From: an uncultured Acidimicrobiales bacterium
Lineage (GTDB): Bacteria; Actinomycetota; Acidimicrobiia; Acidimicrobiales; Aldehydirespiratoraceae
Direction of reading: 5' to 3'
DNA length: 64,000 bases
Assembly: GCA_951812975.1 (NCBI GenBank)
Contig: CATOTC010000004.1
Span: forward strand, 67,636 to 131,635
A program made the translations under genes and the position numbers. Of this stretch, positions 25,808 to 34,610 are shown one piece after another. The first letter of the stretch is position 1; every line of letters starts with the position of its first letter. Under the pieces are notes generated by a model that saw nothing but the letters and a program-made list of their open reading frames with translations, was not told the DNA's origin and did no database searches.

Positions 25808-26428
25808 TCAGGCCCTTCGCGGTCCTGTAGCGGCAGCACCGAGTGCCTCGGCCAGAGCACGAAGGGCACGGCCGCGATGGCTGATGACATGCTTCTCATC
25901 GCCCATCTCCCCAAAGGAGCGACCGTCACCTTCTGTGGGCACAAATATCGAGTCGTAACCGAACCCGCCTGCTCCCTTGGGATACTCGGCAATCGCACCT
26001 TCGACAGTGCCCTGCGCCGACAGTTCGGAACCGTCCGGCCACACCACCATCACCACAGTGCGGAACCGTGCGGTGCGATCCTCGGCGGTGGCCGCGCCGA
26101 CCCGTTCGAGTTCGAAGAGCAACTTTTCGACGTTGTCGGCGTAGCTCGCCTCGGCGCCCGCGTAGCGGGCCGAATGAACGCCCGGTGCACCGGCGAGCGC
26201 ATCCACTTCGAGACCAGTGTCGTCACTGATCGCCGGCGCGCCGCCAGCAGCACACACCGCAACCGCCTTGAGCCGCGCGTTGCCCTCCAAATCGTCGGCG
26301 TCCTCGACAACCTCGGCCAGCCCCGGCGGGCGAGGCAACAGCTCGACTATCCCCTCGAGCACCAGAGCCATCTCCGCAACCTTGTCGGGATTGGCACTGG
26401 CGCACACCAACCGAGGCAGATCCGGCAT
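25808..26428 (-). CDS. rdgB: XTP/dITP diphosphatase (non-canonical purine NTP pyrophosphatase)
   Basis: 206 residues, as usual for RdgB/Ham1. The signature parts are ASANPDKVAEM at the N-terminus, DDTGLEVDAL around 70, GAPGVHSARYAG, and GGFGYDSIF near 156, followed by FGEMGDEKHVISHRGRAL. It hydrolyses ITP, XTP and their deoxy forms to monophosphates, keeping them out of DNA and RNA. It follows rph by 4 bp, the common rph-rdgB pairing. Confidence 0.95.
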   Translation of the reverse strand: MPDLPRLVCASANPDKVAEMALVLEGIVELLPRPPGLAEVVEDADDLEGNARLKAVAVCAAGGAPAISDDTGLEVDALAGAPGVHSARYAGAEASYADNVEKLLFELERVGAATAEDRTARFRTVVMVVWPDGSELSAQGTVEGAIAEYPKGAGGFGYDSIFVPTEGDGRSFGEMGDEKHVISHRGRALRALAEALGAAATGPRRA

Positions 26429-26432
26429 CGGC

Positions 26433-27167
26433 TCAGCTTGTGGTGCGCGGCTCTGGAGGTGTGCGCAGCACTGCTCGTTGAGCCTCTCTTATCTCAGCGG
26501 CCCCCTTGGCGGCCAGGTCAAGGATCCGGGACAGTTCTCCGCGGCTGAACGCCGAGCCCTCCGCGGTGCCCTGAACCTCGACAAGAGCCCCCTCACCGGT
26601 CATCACAACGTTGAAATCGACATCCGCGATCGAGTCTTCCCGATAGGGCAGATCGAGCAGAACCTCACCATCGATGATCCCCACCGATATCGCAGCGCAT
26701 TCAGTCGTCAGGGGGTTGGCCGGGATCTCGCCCGCCGCCACGAGCCGCTCACAGGCATCGTGCAGCGCCACATACCCTCCGCAGATCGAGGCCGTGCGAG
26801 TGCCGCCGTCAGCGGAGAGCACATCGCAGTCAACGGTGATGGAACGCTCACCGAGCGCCGCCAAGTCGATCACACAGCGCAGCGACCGTCCGATGAGCCG
26901 CTGGATCTCCTGGTCACGACCCGAGGTGCGACGCCGGATCCGCTCCGGTGAGGATCCCGGAAGCATCGAATACTCCGCCGTCACCCAGCCCTCTCCTCTG
27001 TCGCGCATCCAGCGGGGCGTGTCGGGCGCGACCGACGCCGTGCAGAGCACTCGGGTCTCACCGAACGAGACGAGCACCGAGCCCATCGACATCTTCGTGT
27101 AGTCGCGCACGAAAGACAACGGACGCAACTCATCGAAGGCACGTCCGTCGTGGCGGGAGATGGTCAT
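26433..27167 (-). CDS. rph: Ribonuclease PH
   Basis: 244 residues from the ATG at 27167 ([16 protein letters not shown]), the normal length; longer frames upstream only run through the spacer. [14 protein letters not shown], the GSSPERIRR segment, [12 protein letters not shown] and the [16 protein letters not shown] phosphate and active-site region are typical of RNase PH. It trims tRNA 3' ends phosphorolytically. Its ATG overlaps the stop of a 45-codon mini-frame that links it to murI. Confidence 0.95.
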   Translation of the reverse strand: MTISRHDGRAFDELRPLSFVRDYTKMSMGSVLVSFGETRVLCTASVAPDTPRWMRDRGEGWVTAEYSMLPGSSPERIRRRTSGRDQEIQRLIGRSLRCVIDLAALGERSITVDCDVLSADGGTRTASICGGYVALHDACERLVAAGEIPANPLTTECAAISVGIIDGEVLLDLPYREDSIADVDFNVVMTGEGALVEVQGTAEGSAFSRGELSRILDLAAKGAAEIREAQRAVLRTPPEPRTTS

Positions 27168-27301
27168 GGAAGCTCCATAGGGGTTGCGGAAGTCTGGACG
27201 GTTCGGCGCCGGGTCACTGAGAGGCTCAGGGAGTCTGCCACATTGCCTGTCACCTTGTCTGTCGCTTTGTCTGGCACCATGTTGTTCAGGTTCGTCACCA
27301 T
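27164..27301 (-). CDS. Possible 45-residue coupling mini-gene between murI and rph
   Basis: An ATG that overlaps the end of murI (27301-27299; murI stop 27297-27295) opens a frame of 45 codons whose TGA (27166-27164) overlaps the rph ATG. The DNA contains degenerate repeats of a GACA(G/A)(G/A)CAA-like unit, giving a [10 protein letters not shown] stretch. No family is recognised and the product may be irrelevant; the frame could serve to carry ribosomes from murI to rph, since rph has no ribosome binding site. Confidence 0.4.
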   Translation of the reverse strand: MVTNLNNMVPDKATDKVTGNVADSLSLSVTRRRTVQTSATPMELP

Positions 27302-28107
27302 GTGTGACATTCGACGTCGTTGAGTTCGGGACCGAAGAGATCTCTTCCGAGGCGGGCGAACTCCAACACATCACCGCTGGACACGAAGCGGTGCACACCC
27401 CGCGATGCTCCCACACGGCGATCGTCGGAGGCTTCAAGGGCACGCCACACTTCAAACGCGGTCTCGTCGGCAGACGACACCAGGACCACATCGCGTCCCA
27501 TCACCTCGGCGATCGTGCGGGCAAGGAACGGGTAGTGGGTACAACCGAGAAGCAGGCCATCGATCTTGGCTTCAATCAGCGGCGCCAGAAGGCGCTGAGC
27601 AAGTACACGAACCTGGTCTGAGCCGGTCTCACCGCGTTCAACGAACTCGACGAAGCCCGGGCAGGCAGCGCACCGGAAATCGACTCCCGGGGCCATCTGC
27701 GCAGCCAACCGCTGGTAGGCACCGCTCGCTACCGTGCCCACCGTGCCGATCATCCCGACCCTCGAGTTGATCGTCACCTTCAAAAGGGACTCCAACCCCG
27801 GTCTGAGCACCCCGATCACCGGGACGTCGACCCGGGCCTCCAACTCGTCGAGTGCCACCGCCGATGCCGTGTTGCAGGCAACCACGATCATCTTCGGATC
27901 GTATTTCTCGATCAGCAGGTCGGTGATCTGGGCCGCGAACTTCGCCACCTCGTCATGACCCTTCGACCCGTAGGGATAACGGGCAGTATCGCCGAAGTAG
28001 ACGATGTTCTCGGCCGGCAGAAGGTCGATGACCGCCCTTGTGACCGTCAACCCGCCGAACCCCGAATCGAACATAGCGATCGGGCGGTCGCGCCGGTCTT
28101 GCGTCAT
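27295..28107 (-). CDS. murI: Glutamate racemase
   Basis: 270 residues from an ATG. The two catalytic cysteines sit in VVACNTAS (about 77-84) and LLGCTHYPF (about 188-196). FDSGFGGLT near 13 and GDTARYPYG near 38 complete the pattern. It converts L- to D-glutamate in the cytoplasm for peptidoglycan synthesis. It heads a murI-rph-rdgB-transporter unit; TAGACT stands 6 nt before the ATG, consistent with a leaderless mRNA. Confidence 0.95.
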   Translation of the reverse strand: MTQDRRDRPIAMFDSGFGGLTVTRAVIDLLPAENIVYFGDTARYPYGSKGHDEVAKFAAQITDLLIEKYDPKMIVVACNTASAVALDELEARVDVPVIGVLRPGLESLLKVTINSRVGMIGTVGTVASGAYQRLAAQMAPGVDFRCAACPGFVEFVERGETGSDQVRVLAQRLLAPLIEAKIDGLLLGCTHYPFLARTIAEVMGRDVVLVSSADETAFEVWRALEASDDRRVGASRGVHRFVSSGDVLEFARLGRDLFGPELNDVECHTW

Positions 28108-28113
28108 TCCACG

Positions 28114-28119
28114 AGTCTA
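28114..28119 (-). promoter_or_regulatory. -10 element of murI
   Basis: TAGACT on the minus strand, 6 nt from the ATG, with no Shine-Dalgarno sequence. Confidence 0.5.
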
Positions 28120-28204
28120 AGACCCTCGGCGCGCTGCCGTTGCGATAGCGATCGGGCTGTTCCCACAGAGCCTCGGCCGCCGCAGGCGAACCCGGCGCCA
28201 GTGC

Positions 28205-28366
28205 TCAGCGTTCTTCTTTGAAGACCACGTGCTTGCGGATGACCGGATCGTACTTCTTGATCTCGATGCGCTCGCGTGTGTTGGTCTTGTTCTTGGTGGT
28301 CACGTACGTGTAACCGGTACCCGCGGTGGAGCGGAGCTTGATGATGGGACGCTTGTCGCTGGCCAT
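28205..28366 (-). CDS. rpmG: 50S ribosomal protein L33
   Basis: 53 residues from an ATG 5 bp after the rpmB stop; begins [19 protein letters not shown] and has the [16 protein letters not shown] core of bL33. It lacks the CxxC pairs, so it is the zinc-independent form. It sits at the exit-site side of the 50S subunit. It forms an operon with rpmB. Confidence 0.93.
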   Translation of the reverse strand: MASDKRPIIKLRSTAGTGYTYVTTKNKTNTRERIEIKKYDPVIRKHVVFKEER

Positions 28367-28371
28367 TCGAC

Positions 28372-28608
28372 TCAGACCTTCTTGCCGTCGCGGCGCATCG
28401 AGGCCACAACGCTTTCGATGCCGCGCTTGTCGATCGTCTTGATGCCCTTGGCGCTGACTTCGAGCTTGATCCAACGCCGTTCGCTCGCGAGGTAGTAGCG
28501 CTTGGTCTGGACGTTGGGATCCCAACGACGGCTGGACCGGCGGTGCGAGTGCGAGAGTTGCTTGCCGAAGCGGGGTTTGCGACCCGTGACCTGGCAGATC
28601 TTGGACAT
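28372..28608 (-). CDS. rpmB: 50S ribosomal protein L28
   Basis: 78 residues from the ATG at 28608, with AGGAG 9 nt upstream. [15 protein letters not shown] followed by the basic [14 protein letters not shown] segment and a C-terminal RGIESVV are typical of bL28. The single N-terminal Cys suggests a non-zinc form. It is the first gene of rpmB-rpmG and, unlike most first genes here, has a 5' leader. Confidence 0.93.
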   Translation of the reverse strand: MSKICQVTGRKPRFGKQLSHSHRRSSRRWDPNVQTKRYYLASERRWIKLEVSAKGIKTIDKRGIESVVASMRRDGKKV

Positions 28609-28641
28609 CGTGCACGACTCCTGAGCGAAACTGGACACGAA

Positions 28642-28647
28642 ACTGTA
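28642..28647 (-). promoter_or_regulatory. -10 element of rpmB-rpmG
   Basis: TACAGT on the minus strand, 33 nt before the ATG; the resulting leader holds AGGAG at 28622-28618. Confidence 0.4.
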
Positions 28648-28717
28648 CCAGCCAAGGGTACCGGCTCCACCCCGGGATTCGCCTCGTGTCAACGACGCCG
28701 AGGGGTGCCCCCGGCGC

Positions 28718-28723
28718 TAGTCT
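28718..28723 (+). promoter_or_regulatory. -10 element of ispH
   Basis: TAGTCT ends 7 nt before the GTG at 28731. It supports that start over the upstream GTG at 28686. Confidence 0.5.
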
Positions 28724-28730
28724 CTGCACT

Positions 28731-29801
28731 GTGCCGACCGATCAAGTCGCAACCAATCACGTCGAGAAGGTCCTGCTGGCAGCTCCACGAGGTTTCTGTG
28801 CCGGGGTGGAGATGGCCATCAAGGCACTCGCATGGATGGTCAGAGCCTTCGAACCTCCCGTCTACTGCTACCACGAGATTGTCCACAACCAGCTCGTAGT
28901 CCAGCGTTTCGAGGCTTCGGGCGTGGTGTTCGTCGACGACATCAGCGAAGTGCCCGCAGGCCGCCCGATAATGCTCTCGGCCCACGGCTCGGCCCCCGAA
29001 GTCGTGACCGCGGCCATCGACAGGGGCGGGTACGTGGTCGACGCGGTGTGCCCGCTGGTCACCAAGGTCCATCATGAGGTCAAGACTCGGGCTCACAAGG
29101 GCTACCAGATCGTCTATGTCGGTCACGAGGGACACGAGGAGGCGGTGGGGACGATGGCAGTCGCGCCCGCGGCCATCCACCGCGTCGAGACCGCTAAAGA
29201 CGTGGCGGACCTGCCCGAGTTCGACTCCCCCATCGCCGTTCTGGCCCAGACCACACTGTCGCACCGCGAATGGGCCGGGGTGCTCGAAGCGGCAAGGGAG
29301 CGCTTCCCGCAACTCTGGCAGCCCGAACGCTCCGACCTCTGCTTCGCCACCACCAACCGTCAATCAGCATTGATGAAGATCGCCGGCCGAGTCGACGCCA
29401 TGATCGTGATCGGCTCATCCAACTCCTCGAACACCAAAGCTCTCGCAGCGCTTGCCCGAGAGGCAGGATGCGAGAATGTGTACCGCATCAACTCCGCGGG
29501 CGAACTGCCCGACGACCTGTCCGGCACGGTCGGGGTCACCGCGGGAGCCTCGGCGCCCGAGGACCTCGTGCTGTCGGTGATCGACCGGCTCGCCCCGACT
29601 GACGGGGTCTCCGAGGTGCGGGTAACCGACGAAGACGAGTACTTCCCGCCTCCACGGAACCTTCGCCAACTGCTCCGAGCCATCGACGCGGCCGCAACGG
29701 TCACACTCGGACTCGCCGAGGACCGGCTTCCTCTCGACGACCGCGACATCGACGCCAGCGAGGTGCTCGAGTCACTGCCGGCCGCCGTAAGCGACGCGTG
29801 A
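28731..29801 (+). CDS. ispH: 4-hydroxy-3-methylbut-2-enyl diphosphate reductase
   Basis: 356 residues from the GTG at 28731. The three cluster-ligand cysteines are in [24 protein letters not shown] and [21 protein letters not shown] and the [12 protein letters not shown] loop bind substrate. The enzyme uses a 4Fe-4S cluster to make IPP and DMAPP, the last step of the MEP isoprenoid pathway. The C-terminus extends about 40 residues beyond the core. It is divergent from rpmB and overlaps the next gene by 4 bp (GTGA). Confidence 0.95.
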   Translation: MPTDQVATNHVEKVLLAAPRGFCAGVEMAIKALAWMVRAFEPPVYCYHEIVHNQLVVQRFEASGVVFVDDISEVPAGRPIMLSAHGSAPEVVTAAIDRGGYVVDAVCPLVTKVHHEVKTRAHKGYQIVYVGHEGHEEAVGTMAVAPAAIHRVETAKDVADLPEFDSPIAVLAQTTLSHREWAGVLEAARERFPQLWQPERSDLCFATTNRQSALMKIAGRVDAMIVIGSSNSSNTKALAALAREAGCENVYRINSAGELPDDLSGTVGVTAGASAPEDLVLSVIDRLAPTDGVSEVRVTDEDEYFPPPRNLRQLLRAIDAAATVTLGLAEDRLPLDDRDIDASEVLESLPAAVSDA

Positions 29802-30625
29802 GCGGCCACAGACAGCCTCCGAGACGAGTGCCGTTTCGGGGGCTCGCTGCCGGTGCCGCGGCGGCGCTGGCACTCGGGGCATACAGCGTGCTCCACGAAC
29901 CGGCCGGCCGGGACTTCGTGCTCTACGGCTTTGGTTCTTCGGCTGAGTGGAAGAACGCGCTCACACTCGTCGTCGCTGTGCTCCTGGTCGTCCAGGCCGC
30001 GATCGGTTTCAAACTGGCTGGACTGTTCGGCATTCGACCGGCCGACAGGCCGTGGCTTTCGGATCTGCGGCGCCTGATCGCCACGGCTGCTGTCGGTCTC
30101 TCTCTCCCCGTCGCGTTCCACTGTGTCTGGATCCTGGGATTCGGCAGCGACAGCCCCATGACCACGTTGCATTCGATCCTCGGCTGCATTGCATACGGAT
30201 GTGTCGTCGCCGCGCTGTGGCCCGACGACCGCAGACGGGCACCACTCGACACTGCGGACCGTAATTGGGCACGCGCCGTCTCTGTGGTCCAGTACATCGT
30301 CGGAGTGGCCGCTGCCACGGCAGTGGTCATGTTGTTCACGCTTCAAGGCGCCGCTCCTCTCGCCGAAGCCCGACAAACCCTGCCCACGGCCTTGATCGAC
30401 GCGCAGGAGCTCTACACCGAGCACTGCGCCGACTGCCACGGCAACGATGGAAGCGGCGGCGTCGGAACGCGCCTCGCAGGTGTGGTTGTCCCCCGTTATC
30501 CGGATCCAGCGGACCAGTCGGCCGTGGTCGCTGAGGGTCGCAACACGATGCCCGCCTTCGCGAAGGTCCTCACCCCCGCCGAGATCGCGGCCATCACCCT
30601 CTACACCCGCACAGCCTGGCCGTGA
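29798..30625 (+). CDS. Membrane protein with C-terminal cytochrome c domain
   Basis: 275 residues from a GTG overlapping the ispH stop. A TM segment near 15-30 and about four more up to residue 190 carry His residues (AFHCVWILGF, TLHSILGC) that could bind b-type haem. Then an exported domain with the c-type haem site CADCH near 213 and the axial Met in NTMPAF near 248. This is a fusion of a DUF6529-like membrane part with a class I cytochrome c; the DUF assignment is from memory of the pattern. It probably transfers electrons at the membrane; partners are not visible. The link to ispH may be only positional. Confidence 0.7.
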   Translation: MSGHRQPPRRVPFRGLAAGAAAALALGAYSVLHEPAGRDFVLYGFGSSAEWKNALTLVVAVLLVVQAAIGFKLAGLFGIRPADRPWLSDLRRLIATAAVGLSLPVAFHCVWILGFGSDSPMTTLHSILGCIAYGCVVAALWPDDRRRAPLDTADRNWARAVSVVQYIVGVAAATAVVMLFTLQGAAPLAEARQTLPTALIDAQELYTEHCADCHGNDGSGGVGTRLAGVVVPRYPDPADQSAVVAEGRNTMPAFAKVLTPAEIAAITLYTRTAWP

Positions 30626-30714
30626 CGCCGGCAACCAGTCCCCGCGAGCCGAGTGTTGCCAGCCGACACCCCACAAGACGAACAGGTGGCCGCAGAACAC
30701 GCTGCAGGCGAGGT

Positions 30715-31470
30715 CTAGTCGGCTGGGGGCGGCTCGTCGCCGGCGGCTACCCGGGCTTCGACGAACAGGTCGCTGAGTTCGCGGTACAGGGTCTCGGTGA
30801 GTTCTCGCACGGCTCGGCGGGGGACCTTGCCCTCAACCTTGCGCGGTGGCTGGATCGGCTCACCGATGATGGCGACAACCTTGGCGGGCCGGGGGATCTT
30901 CGAACCCACCGGAAGCGCGCTGGGCGTTCCCCCGAGGCCGACCGGCACGATCGGCACGCCCGCACGAGCCGCCACGAAAGCCGGACCGTCCAGCACCAGC
31001 GAACGGTCGAGTCGAGGGCCGTGTTGGCGGGTGCCCTCAGGGAACATCACCAGCGGTTCACCCAGGGCCAAGACGTCCTGCGCTGCCCGCAGCGCAGTGC
31101 GATCGGCCGAGCCCCGCTCAACTGGAAAACCACCCATCACCGTCAAGAACGCGCCGAGCAGCCTCGAGTCCCAGAGGCTCTCCTTGCCCATGAACCGCAA
31201 GCGTTTCCCAGTAATGACCCCGACGATCGGAGTGTCGACGAACGAACGATGAACAGCCGAGAAGATGAACGGACCGTCCGGCAGATTCTCTCTGCCCTCA
31301 ACCCTCAGGCGGAACAAGAGCTTGATCGGAACGTATACGACCACCCAGAAGCATCGATACAGCAGGCGGCCAGGCCACGACTGCCGACTACGGGCCGGGG
31401 TGTCGCCGCTCTGGGAGCCGTAGGCAGCCTCTGTGTTCATAGTCTGCTTGGGCTCATCGACCTTTGTCAC
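30715..31470 (-). CDS. plsC: 1-acyl-sn-glycerol-3-phosphate acyltransferase
   Basis: 251 residues from a GTG overlapping the cmk stop (GTGA). The acyltransferase motifs are HRSFVD (H-x4-D) near 74, GGFPVERGS, FPEGTR near 143 and the VPIVPVGL block. One hydrophobic segment near 38-52 anchors it to the inner membrane. It makes phosphatidic acid from lysophosphatidate. The cmk-plsC pairing is common in Actinobacteria. Confidence 0.9.
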   Translation of the reverse strand: MTKVDEPKQTMNTEAAYGSQSGDTPARSRQSWPGRLLYRCFWVVVYVPIKLLFRLRVEGRENLPDGPFIFSAVHRSFVDTPIVGVITGKRLRFMGKESLWDSRLLGAFLTVMGGFPVERGSADRTALRAAQDVLALGEPLVMFPEGTRQHGPRLDRSLVLDGPAFVAARAGVPIVPVGLGGTPSALPVGSKIPRPAKVVAIIGEPIQPPRKVEGKVPRRAVRELTETLYRELSDLFVEARVAAGDEPPPAD

Positions 31471-32117
31471 CGCTTCGCGTCGCCGCTCGACAACAGTTCC
31501 ACGATCCGAGTCACCACCTCTTCAATCGTCAGCATTGAGGTGTCAATAATGATCGCGTCATCGGCTTCGGTCAACGGGGCGACGTCTCTGGTGGAGTCGA
31601 CCGTGTCGCGCCGGCTGAGATCTTCCGCAACGGTCTGATAGTCGAGATCTGTCACCTCTTTGGCTCGACGCTGCGCCCTCACGTTCGCATCCGCGGTGAG
31701 ATAGACCTTCAGTTCGGCCTCAGGAAACACGACAGTGCCGATGTCACGCCCCTCGAGCACTCCACCACCCCGACGCTCGATCCACTCGCGTTGACGGGAG
31801 ACCATCTCACGTCGCACCATCGGATTCGCAGCAACCGCACTCACCGCCCGGGTCACCTCCGGGCCGCGAATCTGCAGGGTGGCGTCGATCCCGTTCACCA
31901 CGACCCGGTCGTCGTTGAGACTGAGCTCCATGGCACGCGCAGCAATGGCCGCGAACTCGAGGTCATCGGGGTCGCCCGCAGCGCTCAGGACTGTGAACGC
32001 CACCGATCGGTACATCGCGCCCGTATCGAGATACTCGAGGCCGAGCCGATCGGCGACCGCGCGGGCGACGGTGGACTTCCCCGACCCCGCCGGTCCGTCG
32101 ATGGCTATCACCCTCAC
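31467..32117 (-). CDS. cmk: Cytidylate kinase
   Basis: 216 residues from the GTG at 32117. IDGPAGSGKSTVARAVA is the P-loop; LDTGAMYR binds the nucleoside monophosphate, GRDIGTVVFP and the RRAKE lid arginines follow. It phosphorylates CMP and dCMP. The start is reached through a five-codon frame that overlaps the aroA stop at one end and this GTG at the other. Confidence 0.94.
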   Translation of the reverse strand: MRVIAIDGPAGSGKSTVARAVADRLGLEYLDTGAMYRSVAFTVLSAAGDPDDLEFAAIAARAMELSLNDDRVVVNGIDATLQIRGPEVTRAVSAVAANPMVRREMVSRQREWIERRGGGVLEGRDIGTVVFPEAELKVYLTADANVRAQRRAKEVTDLDYQTVAEDLSRRDTVDSTRDVAPLTEADDAIIIDTSMLTIEEVVTRIVELLSSGDAKR

Positions 32118-32131
32118 GACAGAACCATCAT
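32114..32131 (-). other. Five-codon bridging frame between aroA and cmk
   Basis: ATG (32131-32129) overlaps the aroA TGA as ATGA; the frame Met-Met-Val-Leu-Ser ends in a TGA (32116-32114) that overlaps the cmk GTG as GTGA. It is too short for a functional product; a possible re-initiation relay. Confidence 0.3.
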
Positions 32132-33471
32132 CGAAGCTGCTCCAGCGCGCCGAAGTAACCAGGAAACGTCTTGGCCACGCAGCCGGGATCACACACCGAT
32201 ATTCCCTCCACCACCAATCCGATCAGAGAAAAAGCCATCGCCATACGATGATCCTGGTAGGTCTCGAACGCTGCGGGTACCGGAAGTCTCGAAGGTCGCA
32301 CCACGAACCCGTCCTCGGTCTCGGTGGCGTCGATCCCGCAGCGGTTCAGTTCCGCAACCGGCCCGGCGAGACGGTCGCTCTCCTTGTTCCGCACGAAACC
32401 GATCCCCGACACCGTCGTGGTTCCGGAAGCGAAGGCGGCAACGACCGCCAACGTCGGGGCGGTGTCGGAGATCTCTTCGAGGTCGACATCCACACCGTGC
32501 AGAGACCCGCCGGAGACTTCGATGCTGTCGTCGCCGACGATTACATCCGCGCCCATCTCGGCGAGGACGTCGGCAAAAGCAACATCGCCTTGTATGGACG
32601 TGCGGCCGAGGCCCTCGATTCGCACTCGCCCACCGGTGATGGCCGCCGCCGCCAGAAAGTACGACGCCGTGCTGGCATCCGGTTCGACCCTGTAGGTACC
32701 CGGACTGTGATAATCTCCTCGGACCGTCACAACCCTGCCCTCACTGGAATTGTCCGGTTCGGCGACATCAATTGTGGCGCCGAAGGCATCCATGACCGCG
32801 AGTGTCATCTCCAGATACGGCCAGCTCACGGGGTCGGGGGTGAGCTTGACCGAGAGCCCGGCCGCTCCCCCGGCGAGCAGCAGGCCCGAAGCGAACTGAC
32901 TGCTGGCATCGCCTGCGATACCGCAGACTCGCCCCGTGATCGGGCCCTGGACACGAACCGGCAGACGACCGGGCCGACCGAGTTCGGACACAGAAACGCC
33001 CAGTTCGCGCAGGGCACTGATCTGGTGGCCCATGGGGCGAGCTTGCAGCTGCCGGTCGCCGTCGATCACCGTCGGACTGCTTCGCAGAGCCGCCACCGGC
33101 ATCAAGAAACGGCTAGTCGTGCCAGAACGTCGAGCGTTCACGACTGCTTCAATGGACTCGGCTGCGTCGCCGAACCCCGGATTGGCGAACCCCGTGCCGC
33201 AACCCTCGACCGTGATCGAGCCGTCGGCGCCGTCGGGCACACAGCTGACGCCGAGGGCACCCAGACCGTCGATCATCGCCAGGGTGTCGTCGGCAAACAG
33301 CGCCGAGTAGAGACGAGTCACGCCGTCGGCCAAGGCTGCGGTCACCAGGGCGCGATTGGTGATGCTCTTCGACCCCGGCAACACCACAGTCGCATCCGGC
33401 GGGCGGTCCAGCGGCTCGATGGGCAGAGGATCAGCAGGCATGGCGCTAAGCATCGCTTCTCGGTGCACCAT
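32128..33471 (-). CDS. aroA: 3-phosphoshikimate 1-carboxyvinyltransferase (EPSP synthase)
   Basis: 447 residues from the ATG 1 bp after the tyrA stop; internal ATGs at 33453 and 33441 are possible alternatives. LPGSKSITNRAL is the phosphoenolpyruvate site, NARRSGTTSRFLMPVAAL the second signature, and RNKESDRLAG plus DHRMAMAFSL close the active site. It makes EPSP in the shikimate pathway. It sits between tyrA and cmk. Confidence 0.95.
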   Translation of the reverse strand: MVHREAMLSAMPADPLPIEPLDRPPDATVVLPGSKSITNRALVTAALADGVTRLYSALFADDTLAMIDGLGALGVSCVPDGADGSITVEGCGTGFANPGFGDAAESIEAVVNARRSGTTSRFLMPVAALRSSPTVIDGDRQLQARPMGHQISALRELGVSVSELGRPGRLPVRVQGPITGRVCGIAGDASSQFASGLLLAGGAAGLSVKLTPDPVSWPYLEMTLAVMDAFGATIDVAEPDNSSEGRVVTVRGDYHSPGTYRVEPDASTASYFLAAAAITGGRVRIEGLGRTSIQGDVAFADVLAEMGADVIVGDDSIEVSGGSLHGVDVDLEEISDTAPTLAVVAAFASGTTTVSGIGFVRNKESDRLAGPVAELNRCGIDATETEDGFVVRPSRLPVPAAFETYQDHRMAMAFSLIGLVVEGISVCDPGCVAKTFPGYFGALEQLR

Positions 33472-33472
33472 G

Positions 33473-34537
33473 TCAACCCAACGGCTGAATCGACGGACGG
33501 TAGCCCTGCCCGCTCAAGGCGGCCTGCAGCCTCCGGGCTGTTTCGGACTCGACTAGGAGCACGACCACGCCGCGTGGCCCCTCGGGGGAGTGGGCGATCT
33601 CCAGGTCGTAGATGTTGACGTCGAGCTCGGTGGCCAGCATGGCAATGGCCGCCAACTCGCCGGGACGATCCAATACCGGAACCCGCATCTCCGACAGTGC
33701 CTCGGCGTCGGGTGCGGTCGTCGGCAGATTCCGGCGCGCGACCCTCGCACCCTCGAGATGGGCGAGCAGCTGCAGTTCATCGCCGTCAGCCACGATCTCG
33801 CGCAATGAACCCAACTCTGAAATGAGGTCGTCGAGCACACCCACGATCGCATTCGAGTTCTGCGCGCAGATCGCCGGCCAGATCGTGGGTTGCCCTGCTG
33901 CTATGCGGGTCATGTCACGGAATCCGCCCGCCGCGAAGCGAAGCAGGTTGCGTTGCTTCTCGGCGCGCCCGACCGCCACCCGCATCAGTGTGGCCGCGGT
34001 CAGGTGCGGCACATGGGAGACAACCGCGATCAGGGAGTCGTGGCGTTCAGGTGACACCACGACCACCTGGGCTCCTGTGGCGGCAACCACATCGGAGACT
34101 TGCGAGAAAGCAGCATCGTCGGTGGCCGCGGTGGGGCACAGCACCCAGGCCGCACCGCTGAACATGTCAGCTGTCGCCCCGAACACGCCGTCCTGCTCGC
34201 TACCCGCAATCGGGTGCCCCGCGACGAAACGCCCGTCGGTCACCGCCGCGGCTATCGGCGCCTTGACACTGCCGACATCGGTGACCACGGCCGCGCCCGC
34301 GTCCAGCGCGCCCTGGGCCAGCTCCGGGATCGAATTGACCGGCGTGGCGATCACTCCCAGATCACACGGGCCCAGATCACCCAACTCGTCCACCACCGCA
34401 GCGGCCAATGCTGCCGAAGCGTTGGCCTCATCGGAATCAACGCCTATGACATGCCAACCCGAACGACGCAGAGCCAGCGCCACGGATCCTCCAATCAGCC
34501 CCACGCCGACGACAATCGCGGTCCGCTTCTCGCTCAC
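33473..34537 (-). CDS. tyrA: Prephenate dehydrogenase with C-terminal ACT domain
   Basis: 354 residues from a GTG. VVGVGLIGGSVALALR is the NAD(P)-binding loop; GHPIAGSEQDG and HVPHLTAATL form the active site; the region after about 285 (RVPVLDRPGELAAIAML) is an ACT domain, likely for feedback by tyrosine. TAGCAT stands 8 nt before the start, suggesting its own leaderless promoter 73 bp after rluB. It begins the tyrA-aroA-cmk-plsC unit. Confidence 0.93.
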   Translation of the reverse strand: MSEKRTAIVVGVGLIGGSVALALRRSGWHVIGVDSDEANASAALAAAVVDELGDLGPCDLGVIATPVNSIPELAQGALDAGAAVVTDVGSVKAPIAAAVTDGRFVAGHPIAGSEQDGVFGATADMFSGAAWVLCPTAATDDAAFSQVSDVVAATGAQVVVVSPERHDSLIAVVSHVPHLTAATLMRVAVGRAEKQRNLLRFAAGGFRDMTRIAAGQPTIWPAICAQNSNAIVGVLDDLISELGSLREIVADGDELQLLAHLEGARVARRNLPTTAPDAEALSEMRVPVLDRPGELAAIAMLATELDVNIYDLEIAHSPEGPRGVVVLLVESETARRLQAALSGQGYRPSIQPLG

Positions 34538-34545
34538 GGACCGCG

Positions 34546-34551
34546 ATGCTA
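34546..34551 (-). promoter_or_regulatory. -10 element of tyrA
   Basis: TAGCAT on the minus strand, 8 nt from the GTG. Confidence 0.45.
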
Positions 34552-34610
34552 CCCGTAGCGTCCGCGGTTCAGCGACGAAATTGAGGTCGGGCCGAACATG
34601 GCCTCAACGA

